In this document: piece after piece, positions 50,041 through 58,387 of the stretch
Position numbering within the stretch: position 1 is the first letter of the stretch
How the letters are laid out: the number at the start of each line of letters is the position of its first letter
Assembly (NCBI GenBank): GCA_021773335.1
Contig: JAJFKG010000006.1
Location: 1 to 64,000, forward strand
Direction of reading: 5' to 3'
DNA: 64,000 bases
Origin: Gammaproteobacteria bacterium
GTDB taxonomy: Bacteria > Pseudomonadota > Gammaproteobacteria > JAJFKG01
Made by a program: the position numbers and the translations under genes
The notes under the pieces: generated by a model
The model's database searches: none
What the model saw: the letters and a program-made list of their open reading frames with translations, nothing else
Told to the model about the DNA's origin: nothing

Positions 50041-50217
50041 TTAGGTAAAATCCATATAAGCTGCAAACTTATCTGGCAAATCATCCAATGTATTTTTTAC
50101 AATACTTAATTCTATTGCTTCTGACAGTTTGCTGTCTAGTTTAGAATGCTTTCCTGAACGCTTCTCACGTTTATAGTCACGTTTGAACTGCGAGGTATAC
50201 TTAATCGTCCTCGCCAT
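50041..50217 (-). pseudogene. Truncated YafQ/RelE-like toxin remnant
   Basis: A 58-codon frame starts MARTIKYTSQFKRDYKREKR, the typical N-terminus of YafQ-type mRNA-cleaving toxins (about 90 residues when whole). It continues SGKHSKLDSKL and then runs into unrelated sequence and a TAA at 50041-50043. The C-terminal half carrying the catalytic His and Arg residues is missing, so the toxin should be inactive. Its ATG directly follows the stop codon of the antitoxin-like gene, the usual antitoxin-toxin arrangement. Confidence 0.7.
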
Positions 50218-50403
50218 TTAATTCGTCCATGAGTGCACCAAGCTTTTAACAGCAGTTAACTCACCACGGCGTGCTGCCTTCATGGCATTAATCGTTTTTT
50301 TGTTTGGAATAAGTAGCTCAAACGGTAGCGATTTTTCTTCCGCAATGCGGACCAATAACATGCGGAAGGCATCCGAGACAGTCAAACCCATTGTTGCTAA
50401 CAC
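50218..50403 (-). pseudogene. N-terminally truncated DinJ/RelB-like antitoxin
   Basis: A 61-codon frame reads VLATMGLTVSDAFRMLLVRI and EKSLPFELLIPN, the core of DinJ/RelB-type antitoxins. The first roughly 20-25 residues, which form the DNA-binding ribbon, are absent: the frame meets a TGA just upstream, exactly where the CDF gene ends (overlap 50397-50403). Only a GTG at 50403 or an ATG at 50391 could start it. Probably a dead remnant of a toxin-antitoxin operon cut when the neighbouring segment was joined. Confidence 0.7.
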
Positions 50404-51332
50404 ACTTGCTCACACGGATGTTCATCACTGCCTTTTTCGACTTGTAGTGTGACATGCTCGATACGGAATTTTTCTTTTAGATCGTGACGAATGCGTTTGT
50501 AGTCTGCATCTTCAAGTTGTGAACGCGGCATGACCAAGTGTGCCGTTAACGCCGCTGCTTGGGTGCTCATGCCCCAGATGTGCAGGTCATGGACTTTTTC
50601 CACGCCGGCGATTGTAGTTAAGTACCCACGTACACCATCTTGATCGACCCAGTGCGGTACCGCATCCATGATCAAATCAATCGAATCACGCAATAGCCCC
50701 CAAGTACCCATTAAGATTGCAACCACAATTAATAAACCCACGACTGGATCCAACCACATCCACCCGGTATACAAAATCACAATACCCGCAATCACAACAC
50801 CAAGGGATATCAATGCATCGGCGGCCAGATGCATAAAAGCAGCTTTGATATTCAAGTCATGTTTACGTCCACTCATAAACATCAGCGCAGTAGCACCATT
50901 GATAAAGATACCAATTGCCGCGACAACAATGACAATCTTTTCGTTCACGACATGCGGATAGACTAATTTTTCAATCGAACCATAGACAATAATCGCAGAC
51001 GTCATCAACAATAACAGCGCATTGGCGATCGCAGCGAGGATAGTTGGGCGCTTAAAACCATAGCTATATTTTTCGGTGGTAGCACGGGTCAATAACCAAC
51101 TTGCCCCCCAGGCAAGTAACAGGCCCAATACGTCGCCCAAATTATGCCCAGCATCAGCCAATAAGCTCATCGAGTTAGCAAAAATAGCATAAACGGCTTC
51201 AGTAACGGTAAAGGCCAAATTCAAACCAACAGCAAGCGCAAAAGCAAGGTTAAAACTCTCCGGTGCATGCGCATGACTATGCCCATGACCATGATCGTGG
51301 CCATGGCTGTGACCGTGATGATGGTGCCCCAT
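50397..51332 (-). CDS. Cation diffusion facilitator (zinc/cobalt/cadmium-type exporter)
   Basis: A 311-residue inner-membrane CDF exporter. The cytoplasmic N-terminus is a His-rich metal-binding stretch (GHHHHGHSHGHDHGHGHSHAH). Six helices follow with transport-site motifs SLLADAGHNLGDV (helix II) and HLAADALISLGVV (helix V), the HxxxD/DxxxD zinc pattern, and then a ferredoxin-like cytoplasmic domain (VEKVHDLHIWGMSTQ). I start at 51332, where AAGGAAT is well placed; the in-frame extension to 51413 is unlike the family. The C-terminal end (HPCEQVC) overlaps the antitoxin remnant. Confidence 0.92.
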   Translation of the reverse strand: MGHHHHGHSHGHDHGHGHSHAHAPESFNLAFALAVGLNLAFTVTEAVYAIFANSMSLLADAGHNLGDVLGLLLAWGASWLLTRATTEKYSYGFKRPTILAAIANALLLLMTSAIIVYGSIEKLVYPHVVNEKIVIVVAAIGIFINGATALMFMSGRKHDLNIKAAFMHLAADALISLGVVIAGIVILYTGWMWLDPVVGLLIVVAILMGTWGLLRDSIDLIMDAVPHWVDQDGVRGYLTTIAGVEKVHDLHIWGMSTQAAALTAHLVMPRSQLEDADYKRIRHDLKEKFRIEHVTLQVEKGSDEHPCEQVC

Positions 51333-51556
51333 ATAGGTATTCCTTAAGCTTGATAGCACAATATAATGTGTTGCTAGCGTAACGGCTGTCCTACAAAAGG
51401 TCAAATAGCACAACTATTACTCGTGTTTCATTTATAATGAATTAAGCTCACGCAGGACTTGAGGCAAGGGCTAGTCATCCAGTAATATTAAGCCCATGCA
51501 GGGCTAGGTATGGCCACAAATCGAACACACTGATCACTTAATGGGTTGCGTACAGA

Positions 51557-52393
51557 ATGACGAGACAGAGCTCAGTTTCACAGACCGCACAGATTCTCAC
51601 GCGCCAGCGCAAGAGCGCCCCCTTAAGCAAGCCCAACGCTTACTATCGCCCTAAAACCTTTGTTGCCAAGTTTAGTGTGAATTCTTTAGCAGCTGCCGCA
51701 TCACCCTTATTTACCCTACTGATCAAACTAAAAGAAACACCGAGTTACCATGACACCAAAAGCCTTTATAAAGATTTGGTACATGAAGTAAAAGCCTTTG
51801 AAAGTGGCGCCCAAGCACAAGGATATCGCTCAGAGACAGTCTTAGTCGCACGCTACATCTTATGCGCCAGCTTAGATGAAGCGATTCAATCGACTAATTG
51901 GGGCAAGCAGTGTCATTGGCAAAAATGCAATTTACTAATGACATTTCAAAAAGAACGCTCTGGTAATCAACGGTTTTTCGTTATCTTAGACCGCCTTAGT
52001 GAAGACCCCGCTTTATACATTGATTTATTAGAAATGATGTATCTATGTCTAAGCCTAGGCTTTGAAGGGCGCTATCGTTATTTAGAGCGTGGTAGTACAC
52101 ACTTGGAAAAAATTATTGATGATCTTTATCACTTGATTCGCACTCAGCGCGGCGAATTCAAGAAATCACTCTCCACATGTCAAAGCAGTAATGTAAAGAG
52201 GCCGACTCACACCACTTCACCGGCACTATCCTTCTGGCAAATTGGTTCTATTGCCGGCGTAATCCTATTAACACTTTATTCTGGTTTCAATTATATGTTA
52301 AGTGTGACTAACAGCCCTGTTGCACAAGAATTACAAAGCCTCGTTGCCGCCGCACCATCGATACACACTGCGGTATCAAATGTCAGTGGGTAA
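51557..52393 (+). CDS. icmH: Dot/Icm type IVB secretion protein IcmH/DotU
   Basis: A 278-residue protein of the DotU/TssL family. The cytoplasmic domain (about 40-200) shows LFTLLIKLKE, ARYILCASLDEAI, FFVILDRLSEDP and LCLSLGFEGRYR, all typical. One C-terminal membrane helix (about 225-247, IGSIAGVILLTLYSGF) anchors it in the inner membrane. With IcmF it stabilises the Dot/Icm core complex. The first 35 residues are a basic, disordered-looking extension. The pairing with a short IcmF and the lack of any T6SS gene nearby favour IcmH over TssL. icmF follows after 6 bp. Confidence 0.88.
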   Translation: MTRQSSVSQTAQILTRQRKSAPLSKPNAYYRPKTFVAKFSVNSLAAAASPLFTLLIKLKETPSYHDTKSLYKDLVHEVKAFESGAQAQGYRSETVLVARYILCASLDEAIQSTNWGKQCHWQKCNLLMTFQKERSGNQRFFVILDRLSEDPALYIDLLEMMYLCLSLGFEGRYRYLERGSTHLEKIIDDLYHLIRTQRGEFKKSLSTCQSSNVKRPTHTTSPALSFWQIGSIAGVILLTLYSGFNYMLSVTNSPVAQELQSLVAAAPSIHTAVSNVSG

Positions 52394-52399
52394 CAAACG

Positions 52400-54676
52400 A
52401 TGAAACCGCACTTGCGCCGCCTGATTAGCCTGTGCCTTGTCGCTGGCGTTGCTGCAGGTATCTGGTACATTGGTCCCTTGATTGCTATCGCCAACAAAAC
52501 ACCGTTATTACCCGAAACCAATCGCTGGCTAGCAATATTAGTCCTGGTTTTGATCTGGGGATTTCAAAACCTTGCTACGTCCACTGTTGACGTTAGTGAG
52601 CTCGATGATGAATTTTCTGATGGCGAAGTTAGCAAAGATGATATCAGCCTATTGAAAAATCAATTTCGTGGCGCGATTCAATTCTTAAAACGTACGACTA
52701 TTAAAAACCAAGAAGGCGAATCACGCTTACACCAATTGCCATGGTATTTAATCCTCGGACCTAGTGGTTCAGGCAAAAGTACCTTGCTTGCTAATTCAGG
52801 TCTTAAATTCATTCTCTCTAAGCAGGCTACTAATAAACAGCAACAACCGGTAGAAAGCACACGTTTGTGCGATTGGTGGGTGACACGTGAAGCCGTTTTT
52901 CTCGATACAGCTGGACGCTTTAACGAAGACATGCACCACAATTCGCAACAGCGCCAACTATGGCAAACATTGTTACATCTCATCCGCGGACAACGCCGTC
53001 ACGCTATTAACGGTATAATTATCGCTTTTAATATTGCAGACTTGGCCAAGCAAAGCAAAGAGGCTCAACAACAGTTAGCTAAACGAGCTCGCGCACTTAT
53101 TAGCGATACCCACAAACAATTGCGTATTCAAATACCCATTTATATTTTGTTCACTAAAACCGATTTAATTGCTGGATTTAACGAATATTTTGCAGACTTA
53201 AACCAAGAAGAACGTCGCCAAATTTGGGGAATAACCTTACCCGACGATAAAACACCTCGGCAACGACGCTTATTACAAACCATTGATGACGAATATAATA
53301 AATTGTTAAAACGTTTGAATGAACGTTTAATCTGGCGTTTACATCACGAACGTAATACTGAAAAACGCGCATTAATCGAAGAGTTTCCCACCCAAATGGA
53401 AAATATTAAAAAGCAAGTGCTCGACTTCTGCAAACAACTTAGCAATAACGCGCGCTCATATTGGTGGCGTGGCATTTATTTTACCAGCGGGACGCAAAAA
53501 GATACTCCTGCCGACTACGTGCTGGCTGAGCTCACTGAGTCATTTGAATTACAACCCTACGCACAGACATCAACACTGCAACAAGAAAAGACTTTTTTTG
53601 CCATACAGTTGTTTAAAAATTTAATTTTTAAAGAAGCTGAACTAATTAACTATAACAAACACCTAACCACCTTTAAGACATGGATGCGACGCAGTGCATA
53701 TGCCATGGCCTTTATGGCTATAGTTACCTGCGTATTAATTTGGTCGAAAAATTTCAGTTATCATGTACGACAATTATCGTATGCACAAAATGCAATTACA
53801 GAATACAAATTATTAAGTCAGGGGCTAACAAAAGACTCCTCAGCAACAGGAGAAACACTAAACAATAATAACCTTATCGCTCAACAAGCTAATCATTTAG
53901 TTGAAACATTACCATCTTTAAACGCCATACATAAAGCCGTGACTATTTTGGATGACTTGCAAGTACCTTGGATGACCAGTGCGATTGTGCCGCATCATAC
54001 AGATCTTGAGCAAACGGCAACACTTGCCTATCATCAAGCCTTACAAAATATTTTTATTAATGCCCTCGCCCAACAGCTCGAAGCACAAATCGAACAGGGC
54101 CAAACAAATAATCCCGGGTTATTCTATGGCGCTTTAGAAGTGTATTTGATGCTAGCCGAGCCACAAAATATGAGTCGGCCCTTCATTACCGAATGGTTGT
54201 CGCGCTATTGGCAGCAGATCTATCCAAACAATAAAGCCGTTCAGCAACAGCTCTTAGCACACTTAAATATCTTGCTACATAGCCCAATAAAAGCAATCCA
54301 GATTGATCCTCAAGTGTTAGCCAAAGTGCGCACTACTATGCAACAACACGTCAAAGATCAACAGCGGAAATTAGCCGCGCAAAAAACGCCAGCACAAATT
54401 AAGCCAAATACCCCCAAACCAACTTCAATAAACTTTGCGCAACAACAAAATGCCTTGCAACCCCAAGCAATCGATTCGGACAATCCACCAATACCCGCCA
54501 CGCAAACACAGGCATTACCACAACCCATAACGGTGCCAACTCAAACAAGCTCTACACAAATAACAACGACACAAGCAGAACAGCCAAATACACAACCAAG
54601 TCCAGAACAAAGCCTCGCGCAGTTACAAGATGAAATCTTACACACGAAAAGCGATAGTACCTCGTCAATAAAATAA
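52400..54676 (+). CDS. icmF: Dot/Icm type IVB secretion protein IcmF (short form)
   Basis: A 758-residue inner-membrane ATPase-like protein of the IcmF/TssM family. Two helices lie at about 8-28 and 43-58 and a third at about 428-446. Between them is a P-loop domain with GPSGSGKSTLLANSGL (about 118-133), VFLDTAGRF and a guanine-type FTKTDLIAGF. The periplasmic part is short and ends in a Gln/Pro/Thr-rich, low-complexity tail (about 650-758). Legionella IcmF is roughly 970 residues and TssM over 1100, so the C-terminal periplasmic domain is reduced or replaced here. It acts with IcmH. Confidence 0.88.
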   Translation: MKPHLRRLISLCLVAGVAAGIWYIGPLIAIANKTPLLPETNRWLAILVLVLIWGFQNLATSTVDVSELDDEFSDGEVSKDDISLLKNQFRGAIQFLKRTTIKNQEGESRLHQLPWYLILGPSGSGKSTLLANSGLKFILSKQATNKQQQPVESTRLCDWWVTREAVFLDTAGRFNEDMHHNSQQRQLWQTLLHLIRGQRRHAINGIIIAFNIADLAKQSKEAQQQLAKRARALISDTHKQLRIQIPIYILFTKTDLIAGFNEYFADLNQEERRQIWGITLPDDKTPRQRRLLQTIDDEYNKLLKRLNERLIWRLHHERNTEKRALIEEFPTQMENIKKQVLDFCKQLSNNARSYWWRGIYFTSGTQKDTPADYVLAELTESFELQPYAQTSTLQQEKTFFAIQLFKNLIFKEAELINYNKHLTTFKTWMRRSAYAMAFMAIVTCVLIWSKNFSYHVRQLSYAQNAITEYKLLSQGLTKDSSATGETLNNNNLIAQQANHLVETLPSLNAIHKAVTILDDLQVPWMTSAIVPHHTDLEQTATLAYHQALQNIFINALAQQLEAQIEQGQTNNPGLFYGALEVYLMLAEPQNMSRPFITEWLSRYWQQIYPNNKAVQQQLLAHLNILLHSPIKAIQIDPQVLAKVRTTMQQHVKDQQRKLAAQKTPAQIKPNTPKPTSINFAQQQNALQPQAIDSDNPPIPATQTQALPQPITVPTQTSSTQITTTQAEQPNTQPSPEQSLAQLQDEILHTKSDSTSSIK

Positions 54677-54696
54677 CCCCCAACACGGAGGTGATA

Positions 54697-55266
54697 ATGA
54701 GAATTAAATTACAATTATGGAAAAGATTAAAAGCACTAGGACTATTTAGAGTATTCAATATTCTACTTATCATCGGCTTGGGAATTTTCTTGTCTTGCCA
54801 CCGTGCCTATGGCTTTTCTCTTACTAGCCCAGCCTTTAAAAAAGACTCGAGCATTCCGCCGCTATTTACCTGCAATGGTAAAAATATTTCACCCCAATTA
54901 AACTGGCAAACTCCACCCGATGGCACACAAAGCTATGCCTTACTTGTCACTGATCCTGATGCACCAAATGGCGAGTGGACACACTGGTTACTTTACAATA
55001 TTCCTAAAAACTCGACTCAGTTAGTACAAGATCAAAATGAACATCCCTTACCCAAAGGCACTGAAATTGGCAAAAACAGCTGGAATCAAGACAAATATGG
55101 CGGCCCATGCCCCCCCAATGGCAACCATCGTTATTTCTTCGTACTATATGCCTTAGACCAGCCATTGAAACTTAAGTCTAAAGATACCACTGAGCAAGAT
55201 ATTAAGTTCGCTATGCATGGACATATATTGGGAACAGCAATTTTGAAAGGGACGTACGCAGGATAA
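54697..55266 (+). CDS. YbhB/YbcL (PEBP) family Raf-kinase-inhibitor-like protein
   Basis: A 189-residue phosphatidylethanolamine-binding-fold protein. A signal peptide or anchor covers about 1-40 (IGLGIFLSCHRAYG). The fold is marked by NISPQLNWQTPPDGTQSYALLVTDPDAPNGEWTHWLLYNIP (read over about 60-100) and GPCPPNGNHRYFFVLYALD. Bacterial members bind phosphate-containing ligands, but their role is uncertain. GGAGG at 54687-54691 fixes the start at 54697. The gene begins 20 bp after icmF and could be co-transcribed with it; a role in secretion is not shown. Confidence 0.88.
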   Translation: MRIKLQLWKRLKALGLFRVFNILLIIGLGIFLSCHRAYGFSLTSPAFKKDSSIPPLFTCNGKNISPQLNWQTPPDGTQSYALLVTDPDAPNGEWTHWLLYNIPKNSTQLVQDQNEHPLPKGTEIGKNSWNQDKYGGPCPPNGNHRYFFVLYALDQPLKLKSKDTTEQDIKFAMHGHILGTAILKGTYAG

Positions 55267-55471
55267 GTTATCCACATTACAAGTATTGCTGCGCCCTTCA
55301 AAGTATTTTTCCATGTAAGCCCATATACGAGAAATAAAACCCAAACACAATTAACATATTGAGACACCGCCAGCTGTCGCAGTGCCTACTAACCAGGCAA
55401 AAAAAGCAGAAAAAATAACCATAATATCACTAGCAAAACATGCCTAATGAAAAAGAAGAGCTTGATGACGA

Positions 55472-56068
55472 TTAAGACGGCGAATGAACACTACTATCAA
55501 TTAGTACTTGCCCCAATTCTTTTGTGGCAACAACAGCATCAGCACTGGTGCGTTTGATTATTGCTAGTGCGCTCACGTGGGCCGCATCAGTGGCAGCCCC
55601 ACAGGCATCACTCACTACAATTGGTTTAAACCCACCTGTCATTGCTGTATTTGTACCAAATAAAATAGCATTATCTGTCGCAACTCCTGTAAATATTACT
55701 TCTTTTGCCTCAACCTTTTGTAACGCTTCGAGTAGCCCGCTTCCAAAAAAAGGATTACCTGATTTTTTGTTTATGACCCTATCAGACGAAGTAATATCTA
55801 GCGTGTCTATAAACCTAACCTCTTCACTGGCTAATTGAAACTTTTTATTTTCTACTAGCGTTTGTCGATTGGGCGCATAAGCTGGAAGCTCTGCATAATC
55901 AGGTTCAAATGCTAGACGAACAAAAAATATGAGCCATTCTTTACTTCGGAATAACTTTATTAATTGGTTAGTGTGCTGCACTACTTCCGGATGCTCACCC
56001 AAATACTTCGCGCAAGTTCCCTTACCTGCTATTGCATTTATATAATCAATAACTAACAATACTTTCAT
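55472..56068 (-). CDS. Isochorismatase-fold protein lacking the catalytic cysteine
   Basis: A 198-residue protein of the cysteine hydrolase (isochorismatase/nicotinamidase) family. It keeps the early aspartate (LLVIDYINAI) and the lysine region (RVINKKSGNPFFGSGL), but the nucleophile position in the usual GVATDxC motif reads GVATDNAI, with Ala134 (codon GCT at 55667-55669). It should not act by the normal thiol mechanism; some family members such as PhzD also work without the cysteine. The start at 56068 is fixed by AGGAG. The nearest neighbours give no clear pathway. Confidence 0.82.
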   Translation of the reverse strand: MKVLLVIDYINAIAGKGTCAKYLGEHPEVVQHTNQLIKLFRSKEWLIFFVRLAFEPDYAELPAYAPNRQTLVENKKFQLASEEVRFIDTLDITSSDRVINKKSGNPFFGSGLLEALQKVEAKEVIFTGVATDNAILFGTNTAMTGGFKPIVVSDACGAATDAAHVSALAIIKRTSADAVVATKELGQVLIDSSVHSPS

Positions 56069-56195
56069 TATCTTACTCCTAAGTATCCATTTTATTAAGC
56101 ACACCTTTTGTTTCTTACACTAATATAACCCTTGTTGAAAAACTCAAATAATTTTATTTTGGAAATTGAGTGCGGTCGTAACGTGGTAATAATTG

Positions 56196-57401
56196 CTAAA
56201 AGCCAGAAGCTAACGCGGTAAAAACTTCGCGGATAATTACCAAGGCTTCATCGAGTTGTTCGCGCGTAATTATTAATGGTGGTGCCAGTCGCACGACGGT
56301 TTCGTGTGTTTCTTTACTGAGTATGCCGCGCTCTAATAGTTTTAAGCAAACTTCGCGTGCCGCTGCTTTAGCAGGATCGATTTCTACACCAATAAATAAA
56401 CCTTTACCGCGCACCTCTTTAATATATGAGCTGTTAATAGCACGTAATTGTTCTGCGAAATATGCACCAAGCTCGGCAGATTGCTGGGCTAGCTTGCCAT
56501 CAACGATCAGATCTAAAGCACTTAGACCTACCGCCGACGCTAGTGGACTACCTGCAAAGGTACTACCGTGATCACCTGGGGTGAAGACTTCCATCACTTC
56601 ACGGCGCGCCAAAAACATAGAGATTGGTAACAAACCACCCCCCAAGGCTTTGCCTAAGATCAAGCCATCAGGTTTCACATTTTCATGTTCACAGGCGAAT
56701 AATTTACCGGTGCGGCCAAGGCCTGTTTGAATTTCATCACATATCAATAAGACATTATTTTGCTGACACAGTTGCGCACTTTGTTGTAAGAAACCGGCAG
56801 GCGGGATCACAATGCCACCTTCACCTTGAATCGGTTCAACGAGAAAAGCAGCGGTATTTTCGTTAATTGCAGCACGTAATGCATTAATATCACCATAGGG
56901 AATCATCTTAAACCCTGTGACTAAAGGCCCAAAGCCATCTTTATACTGAGCTTCGCTTGACATACTCACAATCGCTATCGTACGTCCATGGAAATTACCA
57001 CTGCATACGATGATCTCTGCCTTATTCTCGGGAACACCTTTGACTTGGTAGGCCCATTTGCGCGCAGCTTTTAGGGCAGTTTCAACTGCTTCAGCGCCAG
57101 TATTCATCGGCAAGGCCATATCTTGCTTACTCACTTCACAAATGCGCTTTAAAAACGGTGCGAGCTTATCACTGTAATAGGCACGTGAAACCACCGCTAA
57201 TTGTGCGGCTTGTTGTGACATTGCAGCAACCACCTGAGGATGACAATGCCCTAAACTCACTGCTGAATACGCACTCATCATATCGATATAACGCTTGCCT
57301 TGATCATCCCAAAGGTGGATCCCTGCACCCTTAACAAGGACAACAGGTAAAGGTAAATAATGATGTGCACCATAGTGCGCTTCTGTTTTGAGTATATTCA
57401 T
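56196..57401 (-). CDS. rocD: Ornithine aminotransferase
   Basis: A 401-residue class III PLP aminotransferase converting ornithine and 2-oxoglutarate to glutamate semialdehyde. It shows HYGAHHYLPLPVVLVKGAG at the N-terminus, the Tyr-containing MMSAYSAVSLGHCHP, MNTGAEAVETALKAARKW, ICDEIQTGLGRTGK and the PLP lysine in LILGKALGGGLLPIS. The start at 57401 is preceded by AGGTCACC. The arginase gene lies 22 bp upstream in the same direction, forming a complete arginine-to-glutamate-semialdehyde unit. Confidence 0.94.
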   Translation of the reverse strand: MNILKTEAHYGAHHYLPLPVVLVKGAGIHLWDDQGKRYIDMMSAYSAVSLGHCHPQVVAAMSQQAAQLAVVSRAYYSDKLAPFLKRICEVSKQDMALPMNTGAEAVETALKAARKWAYQVKGVPENKAEIIVCSGNFHGRTIAIVSMSSEAQYKDGFGPLVTGFKMIPYGDINALRAAINENTAAFLVEPIQGEGGIVIPPAGFLQQSAQLCQQNNVLLICDEIQTGLGRTGKLFACEHENVKPDGLILGKALGGGLLPISMFLARREVMEVFTPGDHGSTFAGSPLASAVGLSALDLIVDGKLAQQSAELGAYFAEQLRAINSSYIKEVRGKGLFIGVEIDPAKAAAREVCLKLLERGILSKETHETVVRLAPPLIITREQLDEALVIIREVFTALASGF

Positions 57402-57423
57402 AGGTGACCTATTGAAAGTATAG

Positions 57424-58299
57424 CTAAGCAAACAAGGCTTGTGCTAATTGGCAAACGACCATTTGTGTCTTTTCATCTTTATCTAAGTGAGGATTATATT
57501 CGGCTATCTCGGCACCAATCAAGCGCGGATCGCCATTAATAGCGTGTAAAGCTTGTGCTAACTCGTGGGCGTCCAAGCCATTTGCAACCGGACTACCCAC
57601 CCCAGGTACAGCTTGTGGGTCTAAGGCATCCAAATCAATACTCAGCCCATAACCAACAGTACCAGTCGTCGCAATGTCCAACGCATCACGCAATACTGCG
57701 TCTAAACCACGCTCACGTACTTCTTCGATGAAAAAGATACGCACGTCTAGCTCTTGGAGTAACTTAGCTTCACCTTCTTCATAACTGCGCACACCAATCA
57801 AGCTTATGTGCTGCGCTTGTACCTTAGGCGCAGGTGTCGCTAAATGTGTGAAGGCCACATCGCCATAGCCTAATAGACATGCCACCGGCATACCATGCAC
57901 GGCGCCACTTGGGCTGGTTTCTTGAGTATGGCTATCCATGTGCGCATCAATCCAAATCATCCCCATTGGGCCTTGCTCATATACTGCTGAGCTCGCACCA
58001 CTCCAACTACCAATTGCACAAGAATGATCGCCACCTAATGTCAAAAACGGCTGCCGTTGCTGGCATAGCTCATGGGTATATTGTGCTAGCTCGCCACAAA
58101 GCTCTGCAATGGCTTCATTGCCACTTGCCGCTGTTTCACTACCATCGATAATGGCGCGCCAACGTGCAGAGGTATAGGCCATTAAAGCTTGTAAACAACT
58201 AGCTTGTTGCAATGCTGCAGGGCCATCAGCACAGCCATGGTTTTTTGCACCAAGTCCCCAGGCGGCACCGAGTAATTGCAGTGTTTTGTTGTTGGACAT
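57424..58299 (-). CDS. rocF: Arginase
   Basis: A 291-residue manganese ureohydrolase that splits arginine to ornithine and urea. Metal-ligand motifs are LGGDHSCAIG, WIDAHMDSHT and SIDLDALDPQAVPGVGSP, with substrate loop SPSGAVHGMPVA. The start at 58299 (MSNNKTLQLLGAAWGLGAKN) matches the family beginning; an in-frame start at 58320 adds seven residues. It is first in the two-gene operon with ornithine aminotransferase. Arginase can also lower host arginine in infection, which is inference. Confidence 0.93.
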   Translation of the reverse strand: MSNNKTLQLLGAAWGLGAKNHGCADGPAALQQASCLQALMAYTSARWRAIIDGSETAASGNEAIAELCGELAQYTHELCQQRQPFLTLGGDHSCAIGSWSGASSAVYEQGPMGMIWIDAHMDSHTQETSPSGAVHGMPVACLLGYGDVAFTHLATPAPKVQAQHISLIGVRSYEEGEAKLLQELDVRIFFIEEVRERGLDAVLRDALDIATTGTVGYGLSIDLDALDPQAVPGVGSPVANGLDAHELAQALHAINGDPRLIGAEIAEYNPHLDKDEKTQMVVCQLAQALFA

Positions 58300-58387
58300 A
58301 ATATGCACACTGATTTTCAAATATAAGGATCAATCTACTGTAACTTTAACAGTATAATGCAAACTCGAGAGACTGCGAGATAATGCT

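Noticed and set aside
51557..54676. Assignment of the icmH/icmF pair to a type VI secretion system
   Set aside because: No tss genes (hcp, vgrG, sheath or baseplate genes, clpV) are nearby, and the IcmF protein is much shorter than TssM.
55268..55276. A perfect DnaA box (TTATCCACA) just after the PEBP gene
   Set aside because: It is a single site without a cluster, A/T-rich unwinding element or neighbouring dnaA/dnaN/gidA genes, so it is not an origin.
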